NCBI GenBank assembly: GCA_037178855.1
Contig: JASJZC010000007.1
Coordinates: 10,788,001-10,852,000 of the forward strand
Source: Oscheius sp. JU75
Lineage: Eukaryota > Nematoda > Chromadorea > Rhabditida > Rhabditidae
Length of the DNA: 64,000 nucleotides
Reading direction: 5' to 3'
Position 1 is the first letter of the stretch. Each line of letters begins with the position of its first letter. This document shows positions 50,638 to 61,774 of this stretch, piece after piece. Both the position numbers and the translations under genes were made by a program. The notes under the pieces are model-generated. The model did not search any database, was not told where the DNA came from, and saw only the letters and a program-made list of their open reading frames with translations.

Positions 50638-52144
50638 AAAAACGCGGAGGTTAGAAAGGAGTGGTCAAGTGTTCTAATTCCAGCTAATACCGAGAACGCA
50701 ACTTTTCTCGACAACAAGGCAAAAGTAGGTCTTTTCTTGCACACAACCCTCTAGAACCGTCATCACTGACGCAGTACTTGAGAAAGATAAGCGGGTGGAT
50801 CTACTTTTGGAGTTATCTCGCAAAGGATATATAAATATATAATGGCTGTAAACATAGAATTCAAAGGAAGAGATGTCGTCTCCACATGTCCTAAATCTAT
50901 TAACTTTTGATCAGCTATCAGTAACTAGAAAGCTTTGATACTTTGGAAAAGATGTTGTGTAGAAGCCCTTCTAATCTTCCTACGAGAAGAAGAAGGCGTA
51001 ATCTCGTAATATACCAGCATTCTTCCCCCCCCCCCCCCTTTATTTCCATACTTCCGCTATTTTTGTGGCTAGCAGACCTACTTCCTTATATGTTCATGCT
51101 CACCGTCCTCTCAGATGTTCAATGTGACCCAAATCCGATAAGTAGTGAATCCCTGAAAGTCACTCCCACTCAATAACAAGCCTATATTTGTGGCAATCAG
51201 TGGAAAAACCATCGTTGTAAATATTTTCCGTCCATCTTACAATCTGTATGTCTTCTTTACTAATATCGTAGTTTAGAAGTACGACTCCACACTCACGCAT
51301 GTTTCCTCTTCACAGTCTGCAGGTTAGCTTGCTTTTAACTTTTTCTTCAATGCACTACTTTTCCAATGATGTCGTCGTTTAATTTGGCTAAAATGGTTTG
51401 GGATGTGTCTAAGACCATTAAGTCCAGATTTGATTTGAGTCTCGCATCATGCAGATTCTCTTAATCATCGTATAGGTGAACTAAAAATCTGGTTTTAGCA
51501 TCGTTTATTTAAAAATTTAGAATTGGCAGCGGTCTTTCAAAAATGAGACGGTTTAGTATAAGTAACCTGATGAATTCAAAAGATACTCCCAAAAAATTGT
51601 CTTTTTTGTTGTTTATCGACACGAGCGAGCCTTCCCTGTTCGTGTGTGTCGCCTTTCAAAGTTGATGTATTGCTGAAGCGCGCGCTTTTGGCCCAAATGA
51701 CCCGGATTCAATACGGTTGAAGTTTTACTCGAAAAATAGGTATAAGTGCTGAAAATGATGATTTAAGAGTTTTTTTTATACCTCGAAGATTCTGGAGGAC
51801 GCAGACTACCTTGCTCTTTGGCCATAGCACTCTTGTTTAGGTTTAAACCACTGATATAATCGTAGTTTGCTTCTTAACAGGCAACTCGCAATAACTTATA
51901 GCTCTAAACCAGCAAGCACGCCAAGATAAAAAGGAATGAGGTGGGATGACAAAATTGAGATTTTCTGCATTAAATTCAAAGCTTCCAGTCAAAAATTTTC
52001 AATATGTCTTTACCCTAGACACAAGTCTGGGTGTCCTTTCCCGGAAAGATTCCAATAAGCCTGCACGACTAGTTGACATGTGACACACATCGTCCCATTA
52101 GTCACAAACATCCATATTATGAAGCCATATTTCAGTATTCTATC
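50638..52144. other. intergenic region
   Basis: No gene supported in about 1.5 kb. A homopolymer run of about 15 C lies near 51020-51036. Long AT-rich stretches surround it. Confidence 0.4.
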
Positions 52145-52584
52145 ATGGAGAGGCTCTACGAGGACGAATTCATTCTTCTCACCCCGACCAAGCTTGTCCT
52201 GAAAAACTTTCGCTTCCCGAGCAAGAAATGCAAGATAGTCAGTACCGAACTGATCACTGTCGTTTGGTTTGAGGTAGTTTTTCTCAAAAAGTGAAATTTA
52301 CCACTTTCAGTCCCAAGTGTCCTGTCATCACAAAGAAATTAAAGCTTGGGGCAAGAGCAAGTCTCTAATCTATTGGGCTCTCGATGTCAAGCGGTAAGCT
52401 TTCTCTATGCCTATAAGATTGCAAGTTTAGATGTCTGCCCGGAAGTCACCGTTTTAACATTGTCGTCGATGTGGGTCAGGCTCTTCGCTACGGATTTTCG
52501 GTCGAGGACGGGGTGAAGTTTATGGAAGCCATGCGCGACATCTTGGACTACCATGTTATAGTCGTCGACAAGATAAACATCTAA
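52145..52584 (+). CDS. small PH-like domain protein
   Basis: Three exons with introns of 37 nt join to about 121 residues. The sequence starts MERLYEDEFILLTPTKLVLK and continues KIVSTELITVVWFE, SKSLIYWALDVKRCLPGSH and RFNIVVDVGQALRYGFSVED, closing with a helix (KFMEAMRDILD). Strand-rich body plus a final helix is the shape of a stand-alone PH or bacterial-PH-like fold. No signal peptide. I do not recognise a named family; the domain call is from pattern and is moderate. Confidence 0.6.
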
Positions 52585-52810
52585 TTGTACAAAGTGTAAA
52601 TGAAAAAAGTGGTTTTATTATGGGAATAACTACACACCAATAACAACGAACAGATTTATTGCGGTCCTGTGTGTGTGGCCGGTGTGCCGTAGAGAGATCA
52701 GAAGTTAAAGGGAGGGAAGTGTGTTTGTGCGGCGGTTTAAAGCTCGGAAAGGCCCGTATTGAAGAATAAGTCAGGAAGCAGAGTTCTCAGTCCCTGCACA
52801 GCAGTAGCAG

Positions 52811-53242
52811 CTAGTTGACAGCGCAGTCAAAACAGTCACATTGGAGTGCTGATGGTATTCGAATTTCTCTCACACCCTCCTCGCACATCATCTCCGCATG
52901 CACCTAAAGTTTTGGCGTTGAGAGATTCGTTTAGCATGAAGCCTACCCATTCTGTATCCGTCATCCGACAACATTTACTCATCTGTGTGTTCATTTTTCC
53001 CGTTAACGGATTAGGAAACGACACGGAGAAACAATAGCCGCTACATCGGTTCACTCGTACTATTAACAATTCACAACCTTCTTCGTCTACAAGCTCTTCC
53101 GCACCTAAAAAGGGCAATGGCTAGAGCACTGATAGTTACACTCACCGACTTTTTTGCACTCCACGACGAGGCCGGCGGATACTTTTTGGAGGCCGAGTAA
53201 AAGGAGTGCGAGCAGCGATGCCGCTCGCTGCCACCGCCGCAT
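52811..53242 (-). CDS. cystine-knot hormone, glycoprotein hormone alpha-2 / FLR-2-like
   Basis: Secreted pe­ptide hormone-type protein. A signal peptide (RAASLLALLLLGLQKVSA) is followed by VVECKK, GCELLIVRVNRCSGYC, SKCCRMTDTEWVGFML and, after a 51-55 nt intron, LQCDCFDCAVN. The GYC ... CC ... CDC pattern is that of the cystine-knot glycoprotein hormones, closest to GPA2 (thyrostimulin alpha; FLR-2 in Caenorhabditis), where the tail reads CQCDMC. A 41-nt phase-1 intron splits the N-terminus. Relative to GPA2 at least one Cys after the CC pair appears to be absent. An N-glycosylation sequon (NES) is present. The last intron was inferred to recover the Cys-rich tail; without it the protein would end ISTPM. 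Confidence 0.72.
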
Positions 53243-53390
53243 CCTGAAAAAGTTAAGTTTGAAAAGGAGTGTTAGGCTAAAAGTGGATTAAGAAAACATC
53301 GTCTGTTGATGTGAAACACGATCTGATACATCTGCGTGTTTTTGCATGCAAAATCAGGAGAGGGTGGTGTCCTATTGTGAACACTCACTC

Positions 53391-53396
53391 TTTATA
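53391..53396 (-). promoter_or_regulatory. TATA box of the glycoprotein-hormone-like gene
   Basis: TATAAA on the minus strand, 150 bp before the ATG. A CTTTTTCAG just before the ATG marks the end of a leader intron or a trans-splice site. Confidence 0.4.
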
Positions 53397-55252
53397 GAAC
53401 CAAGTGACGTTCGACTTTGATGGTTTGATAAGCTGCGGGGTGGTTAGGTTATTTGGGGTCACAAATTATCCACAAGTTTTCACTCTTTTTGTTGACATAG
53501 ACGTCTGCAATGCCTGTTTGCTAGAAGCTATTCGGGACTAAAAGGCAAAAATCAAATTCGGGCCCAAAAACTTTTGACAAGGTTGACCACTGGAGTATGC
53601 AAAAAAGCTGCCCCATTTTGAGAAAAAACGCGTGATAAAGAAAGAGTTCTGAAAATTCAGAGAACAGACACAGAAGTTATCTGCTTAGACCATCCCCTTT
53701 ACGGAACTTGAGGCTTAACCGATCAGTGCCGGCTGATTATTGACGCAGAACAAGACTAGATCAGAACCGAGAAGCTTCCGACCCCCGAATCGAAACACCC
53801 TCAAGTGGCGGGACTGAAATGAGGGTGGTTCTGAAAATGACGCGACAAATGTTAGCTCTTCTACTAGAAGACAGCTTCGCGTCATTTTGTTCTTTTTTGT
53901 TTGTTTCAAGTGGTCTGTCTCTCTAGAACATTCGCCTTTCTGCCAGCATCGTTACACGAGATTGCAGCACGTACTCTGCCAGATGGTGGTCAGGGATGAA
54001 AAAGAGTACTACTCGGCGTCACGAGTTTAATTGAACACGGAAGAGGTTCAACTTAATGAAGTATTGCGTAAATTGGGTACTTTTAGAGGCACGAAGTCTA
54101 GATGTAGTCTACATATATCGAAACCTAACCATACGAATCTTGCAACTAACGCAAGAACAAAACTGTCCGATCACTAGTTTTGAGATGATGAAATTGTAGG
54201 TATAAAGATGACATATACTGCTTACAGAACATGAATCTAGACAGCAAAGTAGAAGGATTAAGGAGTTACAAAAACTGCAACACCGGCTAAAAGCTGCAAA
54301 TAGTTTTGGGGTTCGGGCCTGTTAAAGAATCTGGAGCTGTCTACAAAATCATGGGGAGGTATAAGACGGTCATTGGGTAAAGTTGCGGCAAGACTTGTCA
54401 ATCCTACTACAGTAGTCTGAGAGTCTAACACCTTTTACGTGCAAGAACAAAAGTTGCCGTGACTGTTTAAAGCTCCAATAGACTCCATATTTAGACTGAG
54501 TGGGCGGAGGTAAAACAAAATCAGAGCCGTGGAATCCGCGCAGTCTACGAGAGAGCGAAAGAGAGAGACACTATGGCTCTAATGTGGGAAAATACTGGAA
54601 AAGGCGAAGACGTGACGTGGAACTGCTCATATCGCCCGTTTGACGAACGTGAAGGACCAGAGCCTCATTTCGGCCGTAGAGGATCGGATTTCTCCTTATG
54701 AGGAGAAGCAGATTCCTTAGCGGATCCTATGCAGATTCTTCTCACCCACTCAAAATCGACCATAAACTACCAGTGAAAAAGAAGATACAGCTATGTCCAT
54801 TAGCCTAACCTGGCAGACAAACGTAACCTCAACTACTTGAACGAACAGACGAAACTTGAGAGGATAAGCGTCTGCTACCGATGTCTTAGACTCTCCAGTG
54901 GCAACATTGCCATGTTTGCCAAGCATCGTATTCACTTCGCTATTCTAAGAGAAGAATCGGAACTATTTTAGACAAGTGCCTGTAATGGCGTAAGCGTATG
55001 CAAATTTTTCCACTGAAACAAAAGTAAACCAGACATAAATGGAAGTGCACTGGCTATTTTGGTTTCCTTGGAAATTTGATAGCAAATTGGTTCAGCACTT
55101 CTTATCATTATAGGTCATGACGCGACTTTCAAAAATTTGAAGACTTTTCCACTCAGTCTTTGAATCATCAAAGAATTTGAGTCAAAGTAGAATTCCAGAT
55201 CGAATTGACCTGCTGACGACATTGCTAATCGTATCACCCACCTTTTGCTCCA
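53397..55252. other. intergenic region
   Basis: No gene supported in about 1.9 kb. A plus-strand frame at about 54573 (MALMWENTGKGEDVTWNCSY) is open for about 40 codons but has no splice or domain support. Confidence 0.35.
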
Positions 55253-55485
55253 ATGTCAACACATAATTCCAAAGTGTGCCTCGCTGACGCAAGGCGTGGT
55301 CCTAAGAAAGTAGACAGCTCGGCTTCGAAACTGTTCAAGGAACTGAATCACCAGTCCATCGCAAATAATTTGACACTCTCTCCTGATAAGTCGGTTGTAG
55401 TCTGTCCACTGACCAGTCAACAGGACCTTTTGCTCAGTAAGTATGAACGAAACAGGGGTCTATTTTAGGAAAAAGAGCTGATTAG
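55253..55485 (+). CDS. possible small gene, unknown
   Basis: ATG opens MSTHNSKVCLADARRGPKK, then SASKLFKELNHQSIANNL and SVVVCPLTSQQDLLL; a 32-nt GTAAGT...TTTTAG intron joins it to RKRAD and stop. About 68 residues, no signal peptide. Plausible but unsupported by any family. Confidence 0.35.
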
Positions 55486-55702
55486 ATAAGGCCCAGTTGC
55501 AAGAAAGCGCTTAAATTCTGGGCAGATTCGTTGCTGGTCTCTTTGTCAGCCTAGAACAGTTATCTGGGGTAAGTAAAACACTGGTCTTCAATGAGAAGTT
55601 TTGAAGACGTTAGTGCTACAGACTATATACAAAGTTTATTATGCACTTACAGCTAACGAAAGATCAGTGAGGAGAAAGACGGCGATGAGGTCGAGAGTCT
55701 GG

Positions 55703-56137
55703 TTACTTCTTAAAGAACGGCGACATCCCTAGAGGTGATCCGAATGAGCCCATTGAAGAATACGGAGATCCGAAGCCACCCATTCCAAGTCCTCCAAGTC
55801 CACCCATTCCAGGAGGAGGCATAGCCGGAGGCATGCCTCCCATTCCCATACCGGACATTCCGTAGCCACCCATGCCGAGGCCACCCATTCCGTAGGGAGA
55901 GCCCATCATGCCATAGGGTGATCCGATCCCGAGGGAGCTGCCAAGACCTGAAGCGAAGTTTAATGCTAAAAACAGAGCTAGTTACCCATTCCTCCCATAG
56001 AATACGGGTCAGAAGCATACGGGCGATATGTCCCAAATGGAGAGGGTCTACATGAAAAAGAGGAAATCCGTTAAATGTCGGATTTATTAAACTCACGCTG
56101 CCAGTGAGAAGAGAGCGAAAAAGATAGTCGAGAGCAT
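55703..56137 (-). CDS. secreted Gly/Met/Pro-rich repeat protein
   Basis: Three exons. The signal peptide is MLSTIFFALFSLAA. The mature protein is low complexity: PYASDPYSMGGMG, then units such as GSPYGMGGLGMGGYGMSGMG, a PPAMPPPGMGG segment and GGFGSPYSSMGSFGSPLGM, ending SPFFKK. Proteins of this composition are usually structural or matrix proteins, and some nematode ones carry antimicrobial activity (caenacin/NLP-29-like YGGYG peptides). The Met content here is unusual for those. A minus-strand CATAAAAGG lies about 45 bp upstream as a likely TATA box. Function unknown. Confidence 0.7.
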
Positions 56138-56181
56138 TATGAAGGAGGTCGACCTGCACTGGTACATCTGCTCAGTCAACC

Positions 56182-56190
56182 TTTTATGCC
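56182..56190 (-). promoter_or_regulatory. TATA box of the Gly/Met-rich gene
   Basis: GCATAAAAG on the minus strand about 45 bp before the ATG, a normal spacing for a short leader. Confidence 0.45.
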
Positions 56191-56746
56191 GCCCGAGGGA
56201 TCAAGGGATTGTTAAACACGTTCTCCTCTAGTTTTACATACGTGGCGAACACTTTCACTTTGTAGCTACCGGTTTCGCATGTTCCGCGATTTGAGCTCGC
56301 CGTGGGAAAGTATTAAGTAGTGTCTTTTTGAAACACGCCCAAACTTGGTGTCACTGTCACTCTCTATAATGTTTTCTCATTTCACGAGAGGTGGAAGGCC
56401 ACAAATTGAAGGTTACAGTAAACTTACAGTATTTGATCGAATTCGTAAATTTGAAGGCACAAAGACATTCCACGACTCTTCAACCTTGAACCGACGTTTG
56501 TCCTCTTGAACAGTGCAACAATACTCTTTTGTGCAGCTTAGGTGTCCTTGAGACCGGCTCAGACGCGTCCAGTCGTTCTCCTTCGTTTCAGATTTGGATC
56601 TACCGGGTTGTTGACTCAGTCTCCGTAATTATCCAATAGGACCGGTTGTTGCGCGACCGAAGTAAGTAATCCGGAAAGCCAGGGGCACAAAAAATGCAAC
56701 GAGAGCCCGGGAAACGGGTTCCGTAGTAGATCAACACACAGAAGTA

Positions 56747-56941
56747 TTACGTAAATAGGAACAAACAGCATGGAATGTTTTCTGCAATGCAGTTTTGGTC
56801 TTTTCTCAAACTTACCTCGCAATAAGTTTTCTTTTTTAAAGAAGCGACAAGGTCTTGCCACGAAATCTTAAAGCGAGCTGGAAACCATGCATCGTCGCTT
56901 TTATTCCCGAATTCGATTTCAGTGCATTCAAAAACAGTCAT
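56747..56941 (-). CDS. possible divergent small gene
   Basis: The first exon reads MTVFECTEIEFGNKSDDAWF, then PARFKISWQDLVASLKKKTY and CE, followed by a good donor (GTAAGT). A 34-nt intron would join it to KTFHAVCSYLR before the frame ends. The ATG lies 15 bp from that of the divergent plus-strand gene, so both would share a tiny promoter. No family recognised and the 3' exons are unclear. Confidence 0.35.
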   Translation of the reverse strand: MTVFECTEIEFGNKSDDAWFPARFKISWQDLVASLKKKTYCEVSLRKDQNCIAENIPCCLFLFT

Positions 56942-56956
56942 AAGTTTAATTTTAAC

Positions 56957-58318
56957 ATGGACGACGATTTTGAAGTCTATGCCGAAGATAATTTCGATAT
57001 TATCCTTAAAAATCTTCCACAGACATCAGTAAGTTGTTTTTCAAGACCATTACCCATTTTTTCAGGCCAAATGGGAGACTTTTGACGACGTAGAGGATGT
57101 TGGATCTATGGATATTGAACTTGAGAAGGATGGTTCTTTGAAAAAGCTGACCTCGTTGAAGTACCCCAAACATACTGAGGAGATCAAGAAAAACTCTCAT
57201 GTTATGATTATCAGGTGAAGTTTCTTTCTTTTCTATATTCTGTAAAATTTAGACACAAAAAGATCGAAGATTCTGATGAATTGAAACAAATTCTAAGAGG
57301 TTTGCATGAGGCGAAGATGAAGAGCACGACCATTGTAGGTTCTGGCATAGTTTTTAGTAATTCTTGCTTCAAGATCCTTCAAACGACTCACAGTTCACTG
57401 AACGAGGAAGAACTTGACTTATTGGATGTCTTTGTGGACCACTACGATAATTTTCACATTGAGTACGAGGATAAAGACCCGGTAGGAACCTGACTATGCT
57501 TTAAAGATACCTTTTTAAGGACGATGAAATCTTCAACAAACCAAGTTATTCAGACAGTGAGGATGAAGAGGAAAGAGATATCAATGTGAGATTTTTGTAT
57601 TTAATTACTTGCTAACGGTCCGTTTTTCAAAACATGCCATCTCAGCTCCATACGCAAAATTATTTTAAATGAAATATTTGGCGCCAAGCTGCGGGATCTC
57701 CCCAAATTAAGTTTTTTCCTGTTGACATAAACTTGGTGTTGTGTTACAGTACGCTTTCTTGGTTAAAACAAACATCTGGTACGTTAATGCATCCCAAAAA
57801 TATTGGTGAGGAGGCTAGGCTTCCGAAAATCGCCTATGTCTGATAATTTTCGAAACAAGTGACCTCCCAAGATGATACTGAATACAGAAAACATACTTAT
57901 GAAAACACAATATTTATGTAAAGATATTAAAAGTTGTATTAGACAAGATGTTGGCCCTAAAAGTTTGAACGAGGGCGGAGGCTACTTTCAAGCGGTTGGT
58001 ACTGCCAAACATTGACCGGGTGTACTATTGCACAGAATGAAAGATGGATTGAGTGCCGACCAGACAGCATATTATAAATAATTCCAGTGATTTAATATAA
58101 CAATTTCAGCCCGGAGAACACAGTGATGACGACGAAACCGATGGTGACTTGCAGTTGGACTTCAAAAGCATGCTAGAGGTAAGTTTTTAATAATTTCAGT
58201 TATCGCACAACTATTTTAGATGAGAAACATGCTGAAAAACATGGATCACGATAATCCTCTTCGTCTCGACGCTGCAGAAAAGCTCGTCAACATGATCTCC
58301 CGAAACTGGGACAAGTAA
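56957..58318 (+). CDS. acidic protein, unknown function
   Basis: Seven or more exons, one with a long intron (about 57585-58109). The protein is acidic throughout: MDDDFEVYAEDNFDIILKNL, WETFDDVEDVGSMDIELEKD, a central helical region (DSDELKQILRGLHEAKMKST, EEELDLLDVFVDHYDNFH), the SDSEDEEERD and SDDDETDGD tracts, and the C-terminal helix LRLDAAEKLVNMISRNWDK. No signal peptide or membrane segment. Splice phases agree throughout, so the gene is well supported. No family recognised; the acidic tracts suggest a nuclear or chaperone-like role, which is inference only. Confidence 0.65.
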
Positions 58319-58423
58319 CAAGTTGTGGTTTGCTGGTTGTGAGTCACTTTATTTTCACAAATAAATATGATTCGTAACCGGGAAAATATCACAGTTATCA
58401 TGATCGTTGTCAGAAGATTATGT

Positions 58424-59559
58424 TCAATTTGTTGTTTTCTTCGGCTCATCTTCCTGCAGCTGGTCTAGCCGTAATGGAGGAAGGGCTCGGTACTGCTCGG
58501 CTCGTTGCGGCAAGTGAGCTACACCTCGAATAGCTAAAATTGTGTTTTGTAAAAAGAAGATGAAGACACTCACCGTTTATGTAGGCGCCGTGATGCTTTT
58601 CTTCGTTCGTGAGCCCATTACTCGCAAAGGGAGAGATGTAATGGAAGTCGTCTGCAAAACACGACGTACTTTACAAAAACAGCTGTAACTAGAAATCTGA
58701 CAGGAACCGAGCAAGTTTTTTTTTTACAACTTTCTCCCTTTTCCTCTTTGTTCACTGGTCAGCTAGCTTACCTACTATTGGTATCTACCACTTAAACTTC
58801 AGTTTTCAAAATGTGTAACCTTTGAAGGCTGACATGTCATGTCAACAACCCACCAGGATGTTAGTTTTATCAGTATCAGCAGTGAATCGTCCCTATAGTG
58901 CTGGGTAAGTTCGACTTACTTTCTTTCACGCCAATAGGAGGAAGAGGTGGTCGCTTGTACGGATCCAGGTTGCTCTCTGAGTTCTGTCGATTACCCAAGT
59001 TGGGCGTTTGGCTCTTCCACCGACAGCAGAAGAATCTAAAGCATGTTTTCGCTGTATAGTCGCAAATTACCGGTAACAGATATTCTCAGTACCGTCGTCA
59101 TAGGTACTCGTCAACACTGGATCGTCATTCTGTCGAATTACTTGTCTGTGAAGGAGGAGGGTCATTAGATGAAAGATAATGACTCACTTTTTTTTCCGAC
59201 ACAAGTTTCTTAGGAGAAGATATACAAGGAGGAATACGCAAATCGATATGGAGCCAATGGCCACATAGACTACCCAGGGATTTCGATCTGAAAGCATACT
59301 GATTATGATACCCTTAAACTAGGTGCAGAACGCTCATCTACTGAACCTTAGCGTGTCCAGACTGAATAATGAGCTCACCGATAAAGTTTGCAAACTCTGG
59401 AAGGTCGAATGGATGATTTGTGGTAGAATTGGTCGAATTCCCACCATCCTCAAAGTATGTCGAATTGGCGGGAAGCGGAAAGCTATCGGGATCAGAAGTT
59501 GATGGGACTTCTGGATCGCCCAAGTCTACAACATCGTCCAATAATGTCCGATTAGACAT
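58424..59559 (-). CDS. single-pass membrane protein, unknown
   Basis: About 190 residues in six exons. The N-terminal ectodomain is acidic with clustered N-glycosylation sequons (NRT, NST, NSTNSTT). The transmembrane helix is VVYVAIGSISICVFLLVYLL, followed by the basic stop-transfer RNLCRKKR. The cytoplasmic tail contains DDGTENICYRFFCCRWK and is rich in Pro and Tyr (YKRPPLPPIGVK, YRALPPLRLDQLQ), which could bind SH3 domains. There is no cleavable signal, so it is a type III or reverse-signal-anchor protein. No family recognised. Confidence 0.6.
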
Positions 59560-60700
59560 CTGAAAAAAGAAGCCAATTGGTGGGCATGATGAAGAAATTG
59601 ATTTCCGAGGACAGGGATATGCGCATTTCCTATGAATATAGCAGACAGACGCTGTGTGTCATTTGTCCACATAGGATGTATGCGAAAATCAGCTGGTTTG
59701 ACTCTAATTTATTGGCGAAATCTAGGTGTAATAATGAGAGTGAGAGAGACCTAACCGCAGAAATACAAGTGAGCACAACAGGTGTTCCCGAAAAAGAAAA
59801 ACTCTTCCCCTTCACTCGTTCCCCGCCAAGCAACATTTTTCTCACAGATGGATTGCATGTGATTTTGATTGAGAACATAGGCAACCCCCGGAAACATGGA
59901 CTTGTCAGATTCCCACAAAAGCTGTCAATAGCAAAATCAGGCTACCAGGTGAAAGCAATCCAATACAAGTAGTGAATTGAGCTCGAGACGGCGATTTCCA
60001 TGGCAACAAGCCCCGAAGAATCTTGTAACGAAAAGATAAACATTAAACATGTGTATAAAACACGTGATGTCAGGTGATGAGCACTCTCTAGGAAGTGTTC
60101 GGGTGTCAAATTGGTCGTATTCTCATTACGCCATTTTACGGCAGCTGCTCTCTAGCGCGCGACTGCTGTCCTTTTGGTGTTGCTTTCTCTCTCTCAGAGG
60201 CTGAGGAAAGTTGAGCACAAGCGCAGTACTCGTTAAACAGCCATCAAGTCGTCAGCTTTTTGTTAGTAAAACTTACCAGCCGTCAATCAGACCTGCCGCT
60301 CTGTATTCATGTGTGTGTGGGGGTGAGCCCTGGTGTGCCCCAAAATCGGATTATTGTCGCAATTCAAAAAATGCGAGAGAGGGAGGATAGGAGGAAAACA
60401 AGAACAACAAAATGATCGATGCGTAGTAGACACTAAGGGATGGCAGGAGTCAGGCTACGTTAAGACTTTGCGTCAAAAAGATTCCTCAGGGATGGGGGTA
60501 ACATACTTTATGCGTCTTTTAGTGATGCTAGCAGACAAAAACACAGAATTTCACTCTCGCCCGAGAACCGGTTATGTGAAACGGACTCGGGTCGAGGTAA
60601 ACCATCCAATTGACGGCTTTGATTATCTCTGCGCTCTAATTGGATTCACACCTAACAAGTTTGAAGCAGATAAAAGTAGAATGTCTTGGCCGAAAACGAA
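59560..60700. other. intergenic region
   Basis: Plus-strand ORFs at 59577-59972 and 60333-60731 are open for about 130 codons each but show no signal peptide, domain or splice logic. The second overlaps the start of the PLA2-like gene in another frame. Both are treated as chance. Confidence 0.3.
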
Positions 60701-61238
60701 ATGCTGCTTTTTCTTCTATTGCTCCCCCTGACTTACGCCCGTTTCTACTGCGGTCTCGATCCCATGACAAACCTAATGATGGAGATTCATACGAAGCTCG
60801 ACTGCCAGAGTATTGTCGGTGAGTAGAGTAACTGCCCGGATATAAATAATGCCTTCGGGTTGCGAGCAGCAACAGCAGTCCGAAGACAGAATGCCGCGCG
60901 CGTTGAATTTTCAACTACGGGGATCCTTTATGTAGGAGGATGACCACTGGCAGGGTACACAATCTTTATGGTCGTACAGTGGGAGAGCTTCAGCCCAACA
61001 TGACAATTGTTGCATGGAACACGGTTTCTGCTACCTAAGACGGCATCCATATGAGTCTTGTGACAATGCCTACTGTGCCTGTGTTGCCTTCCTGGCTGCC
61101 GAAGGAATTTGCAAGGTTATCCAGGCTAATCACTCAATACAAGCACAACAATTTCAGTTTCACGGGGACAACTTTTGCAATACTGTGAGAGCGAATGGCA
61201 AGAACATTTATCCAATGTTCACAATGGAGCATGGTTGA
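60701..61238 (+). CDS. secreted phospholipase A2-like protein
   Basis: A signal peptide (MLLFLLLLPLTYA) precedes RFYCGLDPM and TKLDCQS. After an intron of about 120 nt the core reads HDNCCMEHGFCYLRRHPYES, CDNAYCACVAFLAAEGICK and GDNFCNTVRANGKNIYP. The CC-x2-H-x2-CY signature and the following CDxxxCxC are those of secreted phospholipase A2 as found in nematode PLA2-like proteins. The residue after the catalytic His is Gly (HG) instead of Asp (HD), so calcium binding, and probably catalysis, should be lost. The splice donor is ambiguous by a few nt; the frame is fixed by the Cys-rich core. An AATAAA follows three bases after the stop. Confidence 0.65.
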
Positions 61239-61252
61239 TGAATAAACATTTT

Positions 61253-61411
61253 TCACTTAAGTAGATGTTCCAGTTTTGCCGGGACGACTTCTTGTTTCCC
61301 AAGGCCGGAAATGACACGATCTGAGAGCCAGGCCGGCATCATCGAGAGTGGTACGAAGAAAAAGATCGCGTCATAGCCACAGTAATACCTGAAAGTGCAA
61401 ATCTCGGCCAT
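61253..61411 (-). CDS. 52-residue membrane protein, unknown
   Basis: Intronless frame: MAEICTFRYYCGYDAIFFFV, then PLSMMPAWLSDRVISGLGKQ and EVVPAKLEHLLK. The FFFVPLSMM segment may insert in a membrane. Size and pattern recall small subunits of mitochondrial or other membrane complexes, but none is recognised. Its stop codon is 14 nt from that of the convergent PLA2-like gene. Confidence 0.4.
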   Translation of the reverse strand: MAEICTFRYYCGYDAIFFFVPLSMMPAWLSDRVISGLGKQEVVPAKLEHLLK

Positions 61412-61774
61412 CAGATTTTGTGTGCACGGCGTTCAATCTCCGCTTATTAGTCGTGTTGCCTGGCTACTATCATCTGATCACATGTGTCCCTTCCGCTCCG
61501 CTAGGGAGCACAGACCCTGAGCTCGCATCCTTTTCCCATTCTCACACTGCATGTTTTTTCTGAGAGCTTTTGGTATACTGTAGGGGCTGAGCCAAACAAC
61601 TTTCTCATCTAGGCTAATCTCTGCAGAAACCAAAGTTTCAGAGCTGGGCGTGGGAAGCGGCTGACAGGCTACGGTGGCTCAGAGCTCTTTATTCCGCCTT
61701 CTAAAGAATAATCTGCCATATTCATAGAACGCCCGTCGATGGATTAGCGGGGATTCAGACTAGCATCTTCAAGA
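61412..61774. other. short intergenic region
   Basis: No gene seen. It must hold the promoter of the small minus-strand gene and the 5' end of the FLYWCH-like gene. Confidence 0.35.

Noticed and set aside
51016-51036. Run of about 15 C
   Set aside because: Simple homopolymer; possible sequencing slip, no structure around it.
59577-59972. Plus ORF of 131 codons beside the membrane protein gene
   Set aside because: No conserved pattern; lies in the upstream region of the minus-strand gene.
60333-60731. Plus ORF of 132 codons before the PLA2-like gene
   Set aside because: Overlaps the PLA2-like signal peptide in another frame; no domain.
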